Shown here: one piece after another, positions 28,685 to 37,543 of the stretch
Position numbering within the stretch: the first letter of the stretch is position 1
How the letters are laid out: every line of letters begins with the position of its first letter
Origin: Comamonas sp. KCTC 72670
GTDB taxonomy: Bacteria > Myxococcota > Myxococcia > Myxococcales > Myxococcaceae
Assembly (NCBI GenBank): GCA_014656495.1
Contig: BNCN01000006.1
Coordinates: forward strand, 186,001-250,000
Direction: 5' to 3'
Length of the DNA stretch: 64,000 nt
Program-made: the position numbers and the translations under genes
The notes under the pieces: generated by a model
Database searches by the model: none
Told to the model about the DNA's origin: nothing
What the model saw: only the letters and a program-made list of their open reading frames with translations

Positions 28685-28807
28685 TCCTCGCTATGGGGCG
28701 GGCCGTCCAACCGCAAGTCTCGTCTCCAGGGGCTGCCTGCTGGGACGCCCAGCGTACTTCAGGGGTGCCTCGCGGGTCGCTGGCTTCCGTGGGCTGTGAA
28801 AAGCACT

Positions 28808-28839
28808 CGGCCCGGCGCCTCGAATGAGGGGCCGGGCCG
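28808..28839 (-). terminator. Hairpin terminator after the RND operon
   Basis: CGGCCCGGCGCCTC and GAGGGGCCGGGCCG form a GC-rich stem with a GAAT loop. On the minus strand TTTT follows after a few bases (28799-28802). It lies between the efflux pump stop and the histidine kinase start. Confidence 0.65.
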
Positions 28840-28867
28840 TTCTTCATCCAGGGACTGAGCGCCTTCC

Positions 28868-31800
28868 TCAGTGCGTGGCGGCGGGCGTGGGCACCACCTC
28901 GTCCTCACCCGTGGACCGCTTCGCGTCGCCGCGCAGCTTCTGCATCAGCACGTAGAGCCCCGGGATGAACACGAAGTTCACCACCGTGGACACCAGCATG
29001 CCGCCGAACACCGCGGTGCCCAGCGAGTTGCGCGACGCCGCGCCCGCGCCCGACGCCGTCATCAGGGGCACCACGCCCAGGAGGAAGGCGATGGACGTCA
29101 TCAGGATGGGGCGCAGGCGCACCTCCGCGGCCTCCACCACCGCGTCGACGGCGCTCTTCCCGCCCTCGCGGAGCTGCTCGGCGAACTCCACGATGAGGAT
29201 GGCGTTCTTGCTGGCGAGGCCGACGAGCATCACGAGCCCCACCTGGCAGAACACGTCGTTGGCGAACCCACGCGCCAACTGCAGCCCCAGCGCACCCATG
29301 ATGGCCAGGGGCACCGAGAAGATGATGACCAGCGGCAGGGTGAAGCTCTCGTACTGTGCGGCCAGCACCAGGAACACGAACAGCAGGCCCAGCGCGAAGA
29401 TGATGGCCGTCTGCCCGCCGCTCTCTTTCTGCTCCAGGCTGATGCCCGTCCACTCCGCGCTCATGCCCTGGGGCAGGTTCTGCGCGGCCAGGGCCTCCAT
29501 GGCCTCCAGCGCCTGGCCGGAGGACACGTCCGGCGCCGGCTGTCCGTTGATCTCCGCCGCCCGGAACAGGTTGTAGTGGCGGATGACCTGCGCCGAGACG
29601 GTGGGCTCCACCTTCACCAGCGACTCCAGCGGAATCATGTCCCCGGTGTCGCTGCGCACGTAGAAGGCGCCAATGTCCGACGGGCTGTCGCGGAACTGCT
29701 GCTCCGCCTGCACGTACACGCGGTAGGTGCGGTTGGCGTAGTTGAAGTCATTGACGTACTGGCTGCCCATGTAGACCTGCATGGTCCCGAAGATCTGCTC
29801 AATCGGGATGCCGAGCGCCTTCGCCTTCTGCCGGTCCACCTCCACGTCGAGCAGCGGCGTGTCGGCGTTGAAGGTGCTGAAGACGCCGCGCAGCTGGTCA
29901 CTCTCGTTGCCCTTGGCCACCAGCATCTGCGTGGCCGCGGCCAGGTCGTCCAGCGAGCTGGTGCCATCGATGTCCTCGACGATGTACTGGAAGCCGCCCA
30001 CGCTGCCGACGCCGCGGATGGCGGGCGGCTGGAAGGGCAGCACGCGCGCGCCGCCAATCCGGCTCAGGGGCGCACGCAGCCGCTCCACCAGCGCGGCCAC
30101 GGACTGCCCCTTGCCCTTGCGCTCCTCCCAGGGCGTCAGCGACGAGAAGATGGTCGCCATGTTGGGGCCGCTGCCCTGCATGGAGAAGCCGCCGATGGCG
30201 AACATGGCGCGCACCTCGGGCTGCTCCTGCAGAATCGCCTCCGCCTCGGCCAACACCTTCTCCGTCTGGGCGAGCGACATGCCCTCGGGGCCCTGGATGG
30301 AGATGATGAGGTAGCCCTGGTCCTCGTCGGGGATGAAGCCCGTGGGCGCCGCGCGGAAGAGCATCACCGTGCCGCCGATGCACAGCAGGAAGGCGAGCAG
30401 GACCAGCATCGGGTACTTCAGCATCTTGCGAAGGCCCCGGCCGTAAATGTCCTTCGTCCCGTCCAGCGCCTTGTCCACCCAGCGGAAGAAGATCCACTTG
30501 GGCCCCTCGTGGTGCTTCAGCATCCGCGCGCTGAGCGCGGGGGTGAGCGTGAGGGCGCAGAAGGTGGACAGGGCCACGGAGGCGGCGATGGTCAGCGCGA
30601 ACTGGCGGTAGATGGCGCCGGTGGTGCCCGGGAAGAGGGCCACCGGGACGAACACCGCCACCAGCACGATGGAGATGGCGATGACGGCACCGGACACCTC
30701 CTTCATGCCCTCGCGCGCGGCCTGCACGGCGGACAGGTGCCGCTCCACCATCAACCGCTCGATGTTCTCGATGACGACGATGGCGTCGTCCACCACCAGA
30801 CCCGTGGCCAGCGTGAGGCCGAAGAGGGTGAGGGTGTTGATGGAGAAGCCCAGCAGGTGGACGAAGGCGAAGGTGCCCACCAGCGAGACGGGGAGGGTGA
30901 AGGCGGTGATGAGCACGCTGCGCCAGCCGTGCAGGAACAGGAAGATGACCAGGATGACGAGGACGATGGCTTCCAGCAGCGTCTTGACGACCTCGTCGAT
31001 GGAGGCGCGGACGGCCAGGGTGGTGTCGGTGCCCGTCTGGAACTGCATGCCGGGCGGGAACTGCTTCGACAGCCGCTCAATCTCCGAGTACACGCCGTCG
31101 CGCACGTCCAGCGCGTTGGCGGTGGGCAGCTGGAAGATGCCCAGGCCCACGCCCGTCTTGCCGTTGAAGCGCAGGATGGTGCCGTAGTTCTCCGCGCCCA
31201 GCTCCACGCGGCCCACGTCCTTCACCCGGACGCTGGTGCCGTCGGTGGCCCGCATCAGCACGATGTCGCCGAACTCGTTCGGCTCCACCAGGCGGCCCCG
31301 GGCGCGCACCGCGATTTGATAGGGCTGGTCCTCGTTGGACGGCGGCTGGCCCACCTGTCCCGCGGCCACCTGGAGGTTCTGCTCCTGGAGCGCCCGCGTC
31401 ACGTCCTGGGGCGTCAGCTTGCGGCGCGCCAGCTCCGTGGGGTCCAGCCACAGGCGCATGGAGAACTTGCGCTCGCCGAAGATGCGCACGTCGCCCACGC
31501 CGGGCACGCGCTTGATGGCGTCCTTCAAGCTCACGTCGGCGTAGTTGCTGAGGAACTTGGCGTCGTAGCGGTTGTCCGGGCTGAACAGGCCCACCGTCAG
31601 CAGCATCTGGTTGGAGGCCTTGTTGACGACGATGCCCGTCTGGTTCACCTGCGAGGGCAGGCGCGCCGCGGCGCGGCTGACGCGGTTCTGCACGTCGACG
31701 GCGGCCACCTCGATGTCGCGGGTCGCGTCGAAGGTGATGGTGATTTGGCTGGTGCCGTCGTTGCTGCTGGTGGAGGTGATGTAGCGCATGCCCTCCACGC

Positions 31801-32014
31801 CGTTGAGCTCCTGCTCCAGCGGGATGGTGACGGCGCTCTCCACCACCTCGGCGCTCGCGCCCACGTAGGTGCTCGTCACGGTGACTTGTGGCGGCGCCAG
31901 GTCCGGGTACTGGGCGATGGGCAGCGTGGGGATGGCAATCAAGCCCACCAGCGTCAGCAGGATGGAGCAGACGATGGCGAAGACGGGCCTACGGATGAAG
32001 AAATCGACGAACAT
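28868..32014 (-). CDS. RND multidrug efflux pump (HAE1/AcrB type)
   Basis: 1,048 residues from ATG 32014 (MFVDFFIRRP, the canonical opening); an upstream in-frame extension overlaps the adaptor gene and is ignored. It has twelve membrane helices in two halves with large periplasmic loops, the proton-relay pair in TGLVVDDAIVVIENIER, and the AcrB-like NTLTLFGLT and GLASKNAILIVEFAE. It exports hydrophobic drugs and detergents by proton antiport as a trimer joined to an adaptor and TolC. It is the last gene of the TolC-adaptor-pump operon. Substrate range cannot be read from sequence. Confidence 0.95.
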   Translation of the reverse strand: MFVDFFIRRPVFAIVCSILLTLVGLIAIPTLPIAQYPDLAPPQVTVTSTYVGASAEVVESAVTIPLEQELNGVEGMRYITSTSSNDGTSQITITFDATRDIEVAAVDVQNRVSRAAARLPSQVNQTGIVVNKASNQMLLTVGLFSPDNRYDAKFLSNYADVSLKDAIKRVPGVGDVRIFGERKFSMRLWLDPTELARRKLTPQDVTRALQEQNLQVAAGQVGQPPSNEDQPYQIAVRARGRLVEPNEFGDIVLMRATDGTSVRVKDVGRVELGAENYGTILRFNGKTGVGLGIFQLPTANALDVRDGVYSEIERLSKQFPPGMQFQTGTDTTLAVRASIDEVVKTLLEAIVLVILVIFLFLHGWRSVLITAFTLPVSLVGTFAFVHLLGFSINTLTLFGLTLATGLVVDDAIVVIENIERLMVERHLSAVQAAREGMKEVSGAVIAISIVLVAVFVPVALFPGTTGAIYRQFALTIAASVALSTFCALTLTPALSARMLKHHEGPKWIFFRWVDKALDGTKDIYGRGLRKMLKYPMLVLLAFLLCIGGTVMLFRAAPTGFIPDEDQGYLIISIQGPEGMSLAQTEKVLAEAEAILQEQPEVRAMFAIGGFSMQGSGPNMATIFSSLTPWEERKGKGQSVAALVERLRAPLSRIGGARVLPFQPPAIRGVGSVGGFQYIVEDIDGTSSLDDLAAATQMLVAKGNESDQLRGVFSTFNADTPLLDVEVDRQKAKALGIPIEQIFGTMQVYMGSQYVNDFNYANRTYRVYVQAEQQFRDSPSDIGAFYVRSDTGDMIPLESLVKVEPTVSAQVIRHYNLFRAAEINGQPAPDVSSGQALEAMEALAAQNLPQGMSAEWTGISLEQKESGGQTAIIFALGLLFVFLVLAAQYESFTLPLVIIFSVPLAIMGALGLQLARGFANDVFCQVGLVMLVGLASKNAILIVEFAEQLREGGKSAVDAVVEAAEVRLRPILMTSIAFLLGVVPLMTASGAGAASRNSLGTAVFGGMLVSTVVNFVFIPGLYVLMQKLRGDAKRSTGEDEVVPTPAATH

Positions 32015-32036
32015 GGTGCGTTGACCGGCCCTTCGT

Positions 32037-33197
32037 TCAGCGGCTCCCGCCGACGGTGCCGCCGCCATTGCCAGAGGCCCGGGGCGGGTTGCTGCCAGTC
32101 GGCGCGGAGGGGACGTTGGCCTGCTTGGGCGTCACGGCGGTGCCATCGCGCAGGGCCTGGAGCGAGGACACGGCGACCTGGTCACCGGACTGCAACCCCT
32201 TCTCCACCACGTAGGCCATCTCCCCCAGCGCGCCCAGCGCGATGGGGCGGCGCTCCACCACCGTCTTCCCGTCCTTCGCCTGGACCACCATCGCGAAGGC
32301 CTGGCCGCTCTGCCGCACCACGGCGAGCGCGGGAATCTGCAGCGCGTCCCGGGCCGAGTAGACGAGCCGCGCGCGCACCAGCTCGCTGGGGCGCAGGCCC
32401 ACGGTGTTGCGGAAGGCCGCCTTCACCTCCACCAACTGCGTGCGCGGGTCCGCCTGGGGCGCGACATAGAAGACGTTGCTGGTGATGAGCACCTTGCCGG
32501 AGCCGTCGAGAATCTCCAGCGCGGTGTCCGGCTTCATCGACCGGGCCCGCGTGGACGGCACGGACACGCTCACCTCGAGCACGTCCGCCTGGGCCACGCT
32601 GGTCAGCGGCGTCGCCAGGCCCACGTAGTCACCCAGCCGCACCAGCACGTCACCCACGGTGCCGGCGAAGGGCGCGCGCACCAGGTGGTACTGCAACTGC
32701 ACCTGGCGCTGCGTCACCTGCGCGGCGGAGGAGCGCGCCGCGGCCTGGGCGGCCTCCACCTGCGCGCGGCCCGTCTCCAGCTCCTGGGCGCTCGCGAGGC
32801 CTTCCTTGTACAGCGCCTCGGTGCGCTCCAGCGTGCGGCGCGCCAGCTCCAGGTTCACCTGGGTGGAGCTGAGCTGCGCCTGCGCGCTGTCGAGCGCGGC
32901 GGTGCCTTCGCGCGAGTCCACCTCGAGCAGCGGCGCGCCCGCCTCCACCTTGTCGCCCGGGCGCACGTGAATCTTGCGCACGTAGCCCACCACCTGCGGC
33001 AGCACGCTGACGCTCTGCCGCGACAGCAGCGAACCCAGGTACTCACCGGTGTCGCGCACCTCGCGGGGCGTGAGCGTCACCACCTCGATTTCTCGCGGCG
33101 GCGGGGCCGGCGGCGGGGCCTTCTGTCCCGAACAGCCCGCCACCGTCGCCAGCAGGGTGACCCCCCACATCGCCTTCATCGGATTCACCAGTCGCAC
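32037..33197 (-). CDS. RND periplasmic adaptor (membrane-fusion) lipoprotein
   Basis: 386 residues from a GTG at 33197 with GGAGG 4 nt upstream; ATG codons at positions 7 and 10 are alternatives. A lipobox (LLATVAGC) predicts lipid anchoring. HlyD/AcrA features: a lipoyl half-motif VVGYVRKIHVRPGDKVEAGAPLLEVD, a helical hairpin (~90-160), the second half-motif APFAGTVGDVLVRLGDYV, then barrel and membrane-proximal domains. The C-terminus is Gly/Pro-rich. It overlaps the end of the TolC-like gene by 13 bp and precedes the pump by 22 bp, so the three subunits are co-made. Confidence 0.93.
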   Translation of the reverse strand: MRLVNPMKAMWGVTLLATVAGCSGQKAPPPAPPPREIEVVTLTPREVRDTGEYLGSLLSRQSVSVLPQVVGYVRKIHVRPGDKVEAGAPLLEVDSREGTAALDSAQAQLSSTQVNLELARRTLERTEALYKEGLASAQELETGRAQVEAAQAAARSSAAQVTQRQVQLQYHLVRAPFAGTVGDVLVRLGDYVGLATPLTSVAQADVLEVSVSVPSTRARSMKPDTALEILDGSGKVLITSNVFYVAPQADPRTQLVEVKAAFRNTVGLRPSELVRARLVYSARDALQIPALAVVRQSGQAFAMVVQAKDGKTVVERRPIALGALGEMAYVVEKGLQSGDQVAVSSLQALRDGTAVTPKQANVPSAPTGSNPPRASGNGGGTVGGSR

Positions 33198-34573
33198 CGC
33201 GCCTCCGTCAGGAATGCGTCCAGGCGCGCCTGGACGAGCTCGAATTCACGCAGCACCAGGTTCAGCTCCGCCTGGCGCAGGGCCGCTCCGCTCTGCACCA
33301 GCTCGAGGCTGCTGCCGCGGCCCACTTCAAAGGAACGGCGCGTGAGGCGGTCGGTCCGGTCCGCCAGGTCGCGGGACGCCACCGCCGTCGCCACCAGGGC
33401 CTCGGCCACCTCCACGCCACGCCGCGCCTGCGCCACCTGGATGGACACGTTGCGCCGGGTGTTCTCCAGCGTCTCCGCGGCCTGGCGCTCCACGCCCTCG
33501 CGCTCGCGGATGAGGCCGCCGCGCAGACCGCCCTCCCAGAGGGGGACGGAGAGGACGGCGGACACGCTCCAGATGGCCACGCGGCCAAAGCCCGGGTCCG
33601 TGGTGAGGCCAATGGCCGTGCTCGACAGGCCCAGCGTGGGCAGGTAACCGGCGGTGGCCTGCTGCCGGCTGTCCCGCGCCGACTCCACCTGGGCGCGCGA
33701 GGCCACCAGGTCCGGGCGCTCGCTCACGTCCTTCAAGGGGACGCAGGCCCGCTGCGTCTCCTCGACCAGGCCCTGGAGGTTGAAGTCGCGGGTGACGCCC
33801 ACCGCGGCGTCGGAGCCCACCGCGAGCCCCAGCGCCTCGCGGCTGCGGCGAAGCTGCTCATCTCCGGCGACGAGGGCGCCGCGCGCCACCGCCACGTCCT
33901 GCTCCACGCGCACCACGTCGAGCTGGTTGCCCGCGCCCAGCTCATAGGTGCGCTGGGCGAGCGCGAAGCGCTCCAGGGCCTGACGCAGGCCCACGCGGTT
34001 GATCTCCGCGGCCCGCTCCGCCGCCACCGTGGAGACCAGCACCTGCGCCAGCCCGCGCGTGAGCAGCCGCCGCGTCTCGGACAGCGTGGCCACCGCGCCC
34101 TTCTCGGCGGCCACGGCCGCGGCGCGTCCACGCCACGCGCTCACGTCCACCAGGGACTGCGTCACGTTCGCCGTGGCCGTGACGAGCGGCGAGGAGGGGC
34201 CGCCATTCTCGCCGCCGCCAATGCCCACCAGGGGCATGCCGCCCGCGCCCACGGGGAGGTCGGGGTTGAGCAGGTCCACGCCCACACTGGACGACAGCCG
34301 CGCGTTGGGGAGCAGCGCGGACAGGGCCTGACGGGAGCGGCCCGTGGCGCGCTCGACGCCGGCTTCGGCGGAGCGGAGGTCGGTGGAGCGCTGCTTCAGG
34401 AGGACGAGGGCCTCATCCCAGGTCGCCACCTGCTGCTGCGCGGGCGCCACGGGGGTGAGCATCGCGTCCTCCACCTTCGGCTGGAAGGGGACGGGCGCGG
34501 GAATGGACGAGGACGGCTCGGCCAGCGTCGACGCCGCGACGAGCGCCATGAGGATGACGGAAGGGGATGCCAT
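33185..34573 (-). CDS. TolC-like outer-membrane efflux protein
   Basis: 462 residues from ATG 34573, where a signal-peptide-like segment starts (VILMALVAASTLAEP). Two repeats of the outer-membrane efflux family follow: WDEALVLLKQRSTDLRSAEAGVERA and the second-half ERPDLVASRAQVESARDSRQQATAGYLPTLGLS. Long alternating coiled coils would form the periplasmic tunnel. It is the first gene of the efflux operon and is divergent from the MarR regulator across a ~118-bp control region. Confidence 0.92.
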   Translation of the reverse strand: MASPSVILMALVAASTLAEPSSSIPAPVPFQPKVEDAMLTPVAPAQQQVATWDEALVLLKQRSTDLRSAEAGVERATGRSRQALSALLPNARLSSSVGVDLLNPDLPVGAGGMPLVGIGGGENGGPSSPLVTATANVTQSLVDVSAWRGRAAAVAAEKGAVATLSETRRLLTRGLAQVLVSTVAAERAAEINRVGLRQALERFALAQRTYELGAGNQLDVVRVEQDVAVARGALVAGDEQLRRSREALGLAVGSDAAVGVTRDFNLQGLVEETQRACVPLKDVSERPDLVASRAQVESARDSRQQATAGYLPTLGLSSTAIGLTTDPGFGRVAIWSVSAVLSVPLWEGGLRGGLIREREGVERQAAETLENTRRNVSIQVAQARRGVEVAEALVATAVASRDLADRTDRLTRRSFEVGRGSSLELVQSGAALRQAELNLVLREFELVQARLDAFLTEARCDW

Positions 34574-34653
34574 ACCAGGAGGAAGCGTTGGGAGAACCGC
34601 GTGTGGGTTGAGAACTTCCCCCCGTTGCGACGAAACGCGTCGAGCCGATGTAA

Positions 34654-34683
34654 TTGACAACAGTTGTAGTCTGCAACCATCTT
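34654..34683 (+). promoter_or_regulatory. MarR-gene promoter with overlapping palindromic operator
   Basis: A perfect -35 TTGACA (34654-34659) overlaps the inverted repeat ACAACAGTTGT (34657-34667). The -10 is poor (CATCTT, 34678-34683). A protein on the palindrome would block this promoter and probably the divergent efflux promoter, whose candidate -35 (TTGCAG on the minus strand, 34671-34676) is close by. This fits MarR autorepression. Confidence 0.55.
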
Positions 34684-34691
34684 TACGGGAG

Positions 34692-35147
34692 ATGACTGTT
34701 CCGGAGCAAATGGCCTCTCTGCGTCGCGCGATCCGCCGCCTCATCACCGAGCGGCTAGGCGAGCAGACGGGCAGGCCCTTCATGCAACTGCTGGCGTTGA
34801 AGTCGATTTCCGACGGCGTGCGAAGTCAGTCCGCCATCGCGGAGCGGCTCCTGGTGGACGCACCCGCGGTGAGCCGGCTGGTGGCGCGTCTGGAAGAGGA
34901 CGGCCTGGTGAGCCGCAACACGGGCGATGACCGCCGGTGTGTGCGCCTGGAGCTGTCCGCCGCCGGGCGGGACGAGCTGGAGCTCCTGCACGACGCGCTC
35001 GTGTGGACGGACGAGGAGATTCTCCGTCACATCACGGGCGCGGAGATGGCGGAGTTCAAGCGCATCATGGAGAAGCTTCAGGCGGGGCTCATCCAGGCTC
35101 GCGGGCCGCTCCCCGTGGACGGCTGCGGCGGCGCCCCCGAATCGTAA
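34692..35147 (+). CDS. MarR family transcriptional regulator of the efflux operon
   Basis: 151 residues from ATG 34692; the ATG at 34710 has a better-spaced GGAG and may be used instead. It has a MarR winged helix: QSAIAERLLVDAPAVSRLVARLEEDGLVSR (recognition helix) and the wing DDRRCVRLELSAAGR, flanked by dimerisation helices. Such dimers repress genes until a hydrophobic ligand binds. It is divergent from the TolC-adaptor-RND operon, and the intergenic palindrome overlapping its own promoter makes it the likely repressor of both. Confidence 0.9.
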   Translation: MTVPEQMASLRRAIRRLITERLGEQTGRPFMQLLALKSISDGVRSQSAIAERLLVDAPAVSRLVARLEEDGLVSRNTGDDRRCVRLELSAAGRDELELLHDALVWTDEEILRHITGAEMAEFKRIMEKLQAGLIQARGPLPVDGCGGAPES

Positions 35148-35160
35148 GGGGCTGAAATGG

Positions 35161-35204
35161 CGAAGGGCCCGGCCCTGGAGTCCTCCAGGAAGCCGAGCCC
35201 TTCG
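35161..35204. terminator. Bidirectional hairpin between convergent genes
   Basis: CGAAGGGC at 35161 pairs with GCCCTTCG ending at 35204, with an inner CCTGGAG/TCCAGG stem. It lies 13 bp after the MarR gene and 29 bp before the stop of the convergent coiled-coil gene. There is no strong T-run on either side. Confidence 0.55.
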
Positions 35205-35233
35205 TTCGTCCTACCCGTGGACGGGTGCTTGCG

Positions 35234-36274
35234 TCAGGCCTGCGCGGGCTTCGACTCGGCGTCGGCCGGAGCGTTCTCGGTGTCCGGCGTGGACTCGGGC
35301 TGCTGCGGGGCGGCGGACTGGGCCTCGGTCTCGGCGCGGACGCGCGAGGTCTCCTCGGTGCGCTGGTCGCTGGCGGCCACTTCTTCCGGCGTCAGCTCCG
35401 TGCGGTCGGCGAGCATGCCCGTCTTCTTCTCCAGGTCCTTGATGGCCCGGCGCAGCAGGTCGCGCTCCAGCAGCGTGCGGTTGAGGCGCTTCTCCAGCGC
35501 CTTGTACTTGTCGCGGCTCAGGTCGAGGTCGTGCTTGGTGGCCGTGTAGACGCGCTGCTGCGTCTCCTGGCGGCCCTTCACCCGGCGCAGCTCCTTCTCC
35601 AGCTCGGCGGCGCGGGCGCGGTCCTTGTTCGACGCGTGCTCCAGCCGCTCCATCTTCTCGCGGTCGGCGTCGTTGAGCTCGCGGTAGCGGCGCTGGCCGC
35701 GGTCCTGGGCCGCGGCCTCCGATGTGGTGGGCACCACCGGCACCACGGCGGCGATGACCGCCTCACCCTCCTGGGCGGGGGCGGCCACCTGCGCGGCGGG
35801 CGCGGGCGCGGGCGCGGCGGGGGCCACGGGCGCCACCGGCGCGGGCTGCGGACGGCGGCCCTTGTTCTCCGCCTCCGCCTTCAGGCGCTGGTTCTCCACC
35901 AGCGCGTGGGACAGCTCCTCGCGGGTCCGCTCGAGCTGCGCGGAGGCGTTGCGCTCCACCTCGGCGCGCGCCTTGGCCAGCTCCTGGGCGCCCTTGTCGG
36001 TCTCCTTCTGCTCGTAGAGCTTGCGCTTGGCCTGCTTCAGCTGCTCCTTCACGTCCTGGAGCTGAGCGCGCTGCTCATCGAGTTCCTTCTGCTTGCGCTG
36101 GACCTCCGCTTCGGCCTTGGCGCGCGCCTGCGAGTCCGTCACCAGCTCGGCGCGGGGCGCGGACGAAGACGACGCGGCGTGCGAGGGGAGCGCGGCGGCC
36201 TTCGGGCCGGCGAAGAGATTGAAATAGAGCGAGATGGCGAGCCCGACAGCAAGGGCGAGGACCAGGACCAGCAC
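35234..36274 (-). CDS. Membrane-anchored coiled-coil protein
   Basis: About 346 residues from a GTG at 36274 with GGAGG 8 nt upstream; the frame extends to a TTG at 36301 lacking such a site. One N-terminal membrane helix (~2-20) is followed by a Glu/Lys/Gln/Ala-rich coiled coil (~50-140), a Pro/Ala linker (~145-180) and a second coiled coil (~200-300) with ELEKELRRVKGRQETQQRV. The acidic C-terminus is disordered. No enzymatic motif. It could be an envelope scaffold; function unknown. Confidence 0.75.
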   Translation of the reverse strand: MLVLVLALAVGLAISLYFNLFAGPKAAALPSHAASSSSAPRAELVTDSQARAKAEAEVQRKQKELDEQRAQLQDVKEQLKQAKRKLYEQKETDKGAQELAKARAEVERNASAQLERTREELSHALVENQRLKAEAENKGRRPQPAPVAPVAPAAPAPAPAAQVAAPAQEGEAVIAAVVPVVPTTSEAAAQDRGQRRYRELNDADREKMERLEHASNKDRARAAELEKELRRVKGRQETQQRVYTATKHDLDLSRDKYKALEKRLNRTLLERDLLRRAIKDLEKKTGMLADRTELTPEEVAASDQRTEETSRVRAETEAQSAAPQQPESTPDTENAPADAESKPAQA

Positions 36275-36434
36275 GGGAACGACCTCCACGGGGAAATGCA
36301 AAAAGCGGGGCAGCCTACCGTCAGCCCTCGGCGCGTCAAGGGTCCACTGCTGGACGTGCCCCGCTTCACTCTGTGAATCCCACGCGTCCGCCCGGGCGGC
36401 GTCCCGGCGGGCGGCCTGGCGTCCACCGGCCTCC

Positions 36435-37418
36435 TCAGTATCCAGACTCCCAGCCCCCCCGCTTCACGCCCCGCGTCCCCTGGCGCGCGCCCATCTCCCG
36501 GAGCCGGCGCACCCGCTCCGGAATGGGCGGGTGGGTGGAGAACAGCGCCATCACCCCACCATGGTGGAGCGGGTTGACGATGAAGAGGTGGGAGGTGGCG
36601 GGGGCCCTGTCGTAGGGGATGGCCTCGGCGCCGCGCTCCAGCTTGAGCAGGGCATCCGCGAGCGCGTCCGGGTCGCCCGCGAGCTCGGCGCCCGTCTGGT
36701 CCGCGCCGTACTCCCGCGAGCGGCTGACCGCCAGCTGCAACAAGGTGGCGGCGATGGGCGCCACCAGCAACAGGCCCAGGTTGGCGAAGGCGCTGCCCAG
36801 ACCGCCCCGCTGGTCGTTGTCGCCTCGGCTCAGCATCGTGCCGCCGAACCAGAACAGCATCTGCGCGGCGTAGCTGATGATGCCGGCGAGGGTGGCCGCC
36901 ACCGTTCCAATGAGCGTGTCCCGGTTGCGCACGTGGCCCAGCTCGTGGGCCAGCACACCCTCCAGCTCGCGCCGGTCCAGGATGTCCAGGATGCCCGCCG
37001 TCACCGCGATGGCCGCGTGGCTGGGATTGCGGCCCGTGGCGAACGCATTGGGCGCGGCGGTGGGCAGGATGTAGACCTTCGGCTTGGGCATCCCCGCCCG
37101 CGCGGACAGCCGCTCCACCATCTCATGCAGCCAGGGGGCTTGTTCGCGGGGCAGCGGCTTCGCGCCATGGATGGCCAGCGCGATGCGGTCGCTGAACCAG
37201 TAGGAGCCGAAGTTCATCACCACGGCGAAGAGGCCCGCGAACAGCAAGCCCTGCGGTCCCCCCAGGCGCTGGCCGATGACGAGCACCAACGCCGTCAGGC
37301 CCGCCAGCAGCACCGTGGTCTTCAAGGCGTTGCCCAGCCGGTGCCACCCACCGCCGCCATGGAGCGCCAGGCGGCCCGCGCCCGCCCGGGGGGTGTCAAA
37401 GGTGTCTGTGCTCGCCAT
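36435..37418 (-). CDS. htpX: M48 family membrane zinc metalloprotease, HtpX-like
   Basis: 327 residues from ATG 37418. Two membrane helices (~33-75) precede the catalytic domain with the zinc motif HELGH (~157-161) in GVLAHELGHVRNRDTL. Two further helices follow, then the third ligand region SRSREYGADQTGAEL and the HtpX-type end LFSTHPPIPERVRRLREM. HtpX cleaves misfolded inner-membrane proteins, with the active site facing the cytoplasm. The first ~30 residues are an extra Gly-rich tail. It lies downstream of the HTTM gene on the same strand (125 bp gap). Confidence 0.9.
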   Translation of the reverse strand: MASTDTFDTPRAGAGRLALHGGGGWHRLGNALKTTVLLAGLTALVLVIGQRLGGPQGLLFAGLFAVVMNFGSYWFSDRIALAIHGAKPLPREQAPWLHEMVERLSARAGMPKPKVYILPTAAPNAFATGRNPSHAAIAVTAGILDILDRRELEGVLAHELGHVRNRDTLIGTVAATLAGIISYAAQMLFWFGGTMLSRGDNDQRGGLGSAFANLGLLLVAPIAATLLQLAVSRSREYGADQTGAELAGDPDALADALLKLERGAEAIPYDRAPATSHLFIVNPLHHGGVMALFSTHPPIPERVRRLREMGARQGTRGVKRGGWESGY

Positions 37419-37543
37419 GGCCGCCTCGCCTCCGGGGTCTTCGTGAGACCCTCCCACTGGAAACGTAAACAGGCGTGCCAACGCGGCAATGAAGCGGCCA
37501 CGCCCGGTGGCCCTCACCGGGCGCGGCGGAAACGCAAGAGGCG

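Noticed and set aside
28871..32485. A plus-strand open frame of 1,204 codons opposite the RND pump
   Set aside because: Its composition (His/Arg/Gly-rich, no domains) and perfect overlap with the pump and adaptor genes mark it as an antisense shadow.
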